From: Microbacteriaceae bacterium
GTDB lineage: Bacteria > Actinomycetota > Actinomycetes > Actinomycetales > Microbacteriaceae
Direction of reading: 5' to 3'
Length of the DNA stretch: 54,611 nucleotides
Assembly: GCA_014378715.1 (NCBI GenBank)
Contig: JACMNE010000151.1
Coordinates: 1 to 54,611, forward strand
Part shown: positions 53,691 to 54,611 of the stretch, piece by piece
Position numbering within the stretch: the first letter of the stretch is position 1
Layout of the letters: every line of letters starts with the position of its first letter
The notes under the pieces: model-generated
What the model saw: only the letters and a program-made list of their open reading frames with translations
The model's database searches: none
What the model was told of the DNA's origin: nothing
Position numbers and translations under genes: made by a program

Positions 53691-54107
53691 ATGATGGACA
53701 TGACTATGCAGATGATGGAAATGCACGCCAAGGACATGCCGATGTCGGGCATGGACATGGAGATGATGCAGGAGTGTATCGAGGCGTGCAGCGCCTGCGA
53801 GCAGGCCTGCACGATGTGCGCTGGCTCGATGATGGGCGAGGACATGATGATGTGCTCGGCCATGTGCATGAACACCGCCGACATGGCGAACACCGTGATG
53901 CGCATGATGATGCGCCCGATGGGTATGCAGATGGGCAGCATGATGGCCATGATGCAGGCGATGGTCACGATGGCGACCGCGTGCGCCGACGAGTGCGCCA
54001 AGCACGCCGACATGAGCGACGACTGCCGCATGAGTGCCGAGGTCTGCCGTCAGGCCGCGATGGCCTGCCAGAAGATGATGGACTCCATGACCGTGATGCC
54101 CAGCTGA
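53691..54107 (+). CDS. Met/Cys-rich four-helix copper-storage-like protein (Csp/DUF326)
   Basis: A 138-residue protein of the four-helix-bundle cysteine-rich family that includes copper storage proteins. Twelve Cys lie on helices in the family pattern (CIEACSACEQACTMC, then MCSAMC, ATACADEC, DDC, EVC, MAC), pointing into the bundle core to bind Cu(I). It also holds 42 Met residues (30% of the protein), many in the first 26 residues and in the segment near residues 60-90, which is far above the family norm and suggests extra Cu(I) sites. There is no signal peptide. ATG 53691 has GGAG 8 nt upstream; ATG 53634 would add 19 residues. Confidence 0.85.
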   Translation: MMDMTMQMMEMHAKDMPMSGMDMEMMQECIEACSACEQACTMCAGSMMGEDMMMCSAMCMNTADMANTVMRMMMRPMGMQMGSMMAMMQAMVTMATACADECAKHADMSDDCRMSAEVCRQAAMACQKMMDSMTVMPS

Positions 54108-54115
54108 GGGACCGA

Positions 54116-54541
54116 TTACTCGGGTGAATCCATTCGCAGCACATTGACTCGCAGCTCGCCGATGGCGAGCGCGCTGTAGAGCCAGTGCAACGCGACGGGT
54201 TCGCCGACCGCGACGACCGAGGTCAGGTCGCTGTGGTTCCAGACCCAGGTGGCGGATGAAGCCGGCTGCCGTGCGCCCGCGCGCGGCGCGGCGTCCTTCA
54301 GGAGTGCCGCGTCCTTCAGGAGTGCCGCGTCCTTCAGAAGTGCCGCGTCGTCCAGCAGTGCGATCGCGATCCAGCCGCCCGGCGTGACCGCGGTGACGAT
54401 TCCGTCGCGCCACTTGCTGGGCGTCGCGGAGGTCACCCGGGTCTGCAGGAAAAAGGTGCCGTGCCCGGCGGAGTGGAGCGAGCATCCGCTGCCGGTGGAG
54501 CACTGCATGACGCCCTGGACTCCTGGTGTGAGATTCGACAT
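54116..54541 (-). CDS. Hypothetical protein with repeated DAALLK segment
   Basis: A 141-residue protein from ATG 54541 (GTG 54544 is the codon before). The N-terminal 60 residues look folded (FFLQTRVTSATPSKWRDGIV, TAVTPGGWIAIALLDDAA). The centre contains four copies of a 6-residue unit, DAALLK and variants, encoded by an 18-bp tandem repeat. The C-terminus (TWVWNHSDLTSVVAVGEPVA, HWLYSALAIGELRVNVLR) is again strand-like. I recognise no family. It converges on the copper-protein gene with an 8-nt gap. Confidence 0.6.
   Translation of the reverse strand: MSNLTPGVQGVMQCSTGSGCSLHSAGHGTFFLQTRVTSATPSKWRDGIVTAVTPGGWIAIALLDDAALLKDAALLKDAALLKDAAPRAGARQPASSATWVWNHSDLTSVVAVGEPVALHWLYSALAIGELRVNVLRMDSPE
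54291..54362. repeat. 18-bp tandem repeat, four units
   Basis: GCGTCCTTCAGGAGTGCC at 54291-54308 and 54309-54326, one mismatch in 54327-54344 and a diverged fourth copy in 54345-54362. The period keeps the hypothetical gene in frame (6 residues per unit), so copy number can change without breaking it. Confidence 0.9.
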
Positions 54542-54544
54542 CAC

Positions 54545-54611
54545 GTGCCTACAGGCAACATCGTTGTAGACACGCGGTGGTTCGCGTTATAGCGAGAGGA
54601 GGGTTTCTGCC
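54545..54611. other. Window-end intergenic segment
   Basis: Sixty-seven bases with lower G+C. It holds the start region of the leftward hypothetical gene and, reading right, GTTATAG followed by GAGAGGAGGG near the very end, which may be the ribosome site of a rightward gene beyond the window. Confidence 0.35.

Overview
This 54.6 kb window is a high-G+C (roughly 70%), gene-dense bacterial chromosome segment. Codon use, short or overlapping gene junctions, many GTG starts, a run of apparently leaderless promoters and the gene content (Mrp antiporter, DUF6458, YhgE/MMPL, OtsAB) point to an actinobacterium of the order Micrococcales, most likely Microbacteriaceae. That placement is inference, because no rRNA or other marker is present.

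Layout. 1-2.4 kb: the 3' part of a tRNA (probably Lys), a degraded SRPBCC gene, an HxlR regulator behind a perfect palindrome, a YeiH-type membrane protein and a small monooxygenase. 2.4-9.9 kb: a divergent catabolic cluster. An ethanolamine-type permease, an alpha/beta hydrolase and the monooxygenase run leftward. A glutamine-synthetase-like ligase, a gamma-glutamyl hydrolase, an aldehyde dehydrogenase, an SDR and a FadR/GntR regulator run rightward. Together they could form a B12-independent gamma-glutamylation route from ethanolamine to glycine. 9.9-16.3 kb: two small membrane proteins, then TetR / MMPL / YhgE behind a 16-bp palindrome. The MMPL protein carries an ABC-ATPase-like C-terminal domain that lacks the Walker A lysine and the catalytic glutamate. 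16.4-18.7 kb: otsA-otsB for trehalose. 18.8-25.2 kb: a complete Mrp Na+/H+ antiporter operon, A(B)-C-D-E-F-G, with long hydrophilic tails on C and F.

25.3-41.1 kb is mostly core metabolism: ilvD-ilvB-ilvN-ilvC, serA, leuB, ilvE, a FAH-family hydrolase, gltX and a thioredoxin-reductase-like flavoprotein. Among these sit an OFA-type MFS carrier with a 33-residue partner peptide and several small membrane proteins. tRNA-Gln(CUG) and a strong terminator close this part.

41.2-53.6 kb looks like accessory DNA beside tRNA-Gln. It holds a TetR pseudogene followed by a beta-mannoside utilisation locus: Gfo/Idh/MocA dehydrogenase, ThuA-like protein and LacI regulator leftward; lipoprotein binding protein, two sugar permeases, GH2 beta-mannosidase, GH113-like mannanase and a full-size ABC exporter rightward. 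A LacI-type operator abuts a good promoter in the divergent gap. The window ends with a Met/Cys-rich copper-storage-like protein and a hypothetical protein containing an 18-bp tandem repeat.

Starts were chosen from family alignment, Shine-Dalgarno sites, operon overlaps and -10 spacing; functional calls rest on motifs read by eye, with no database search.
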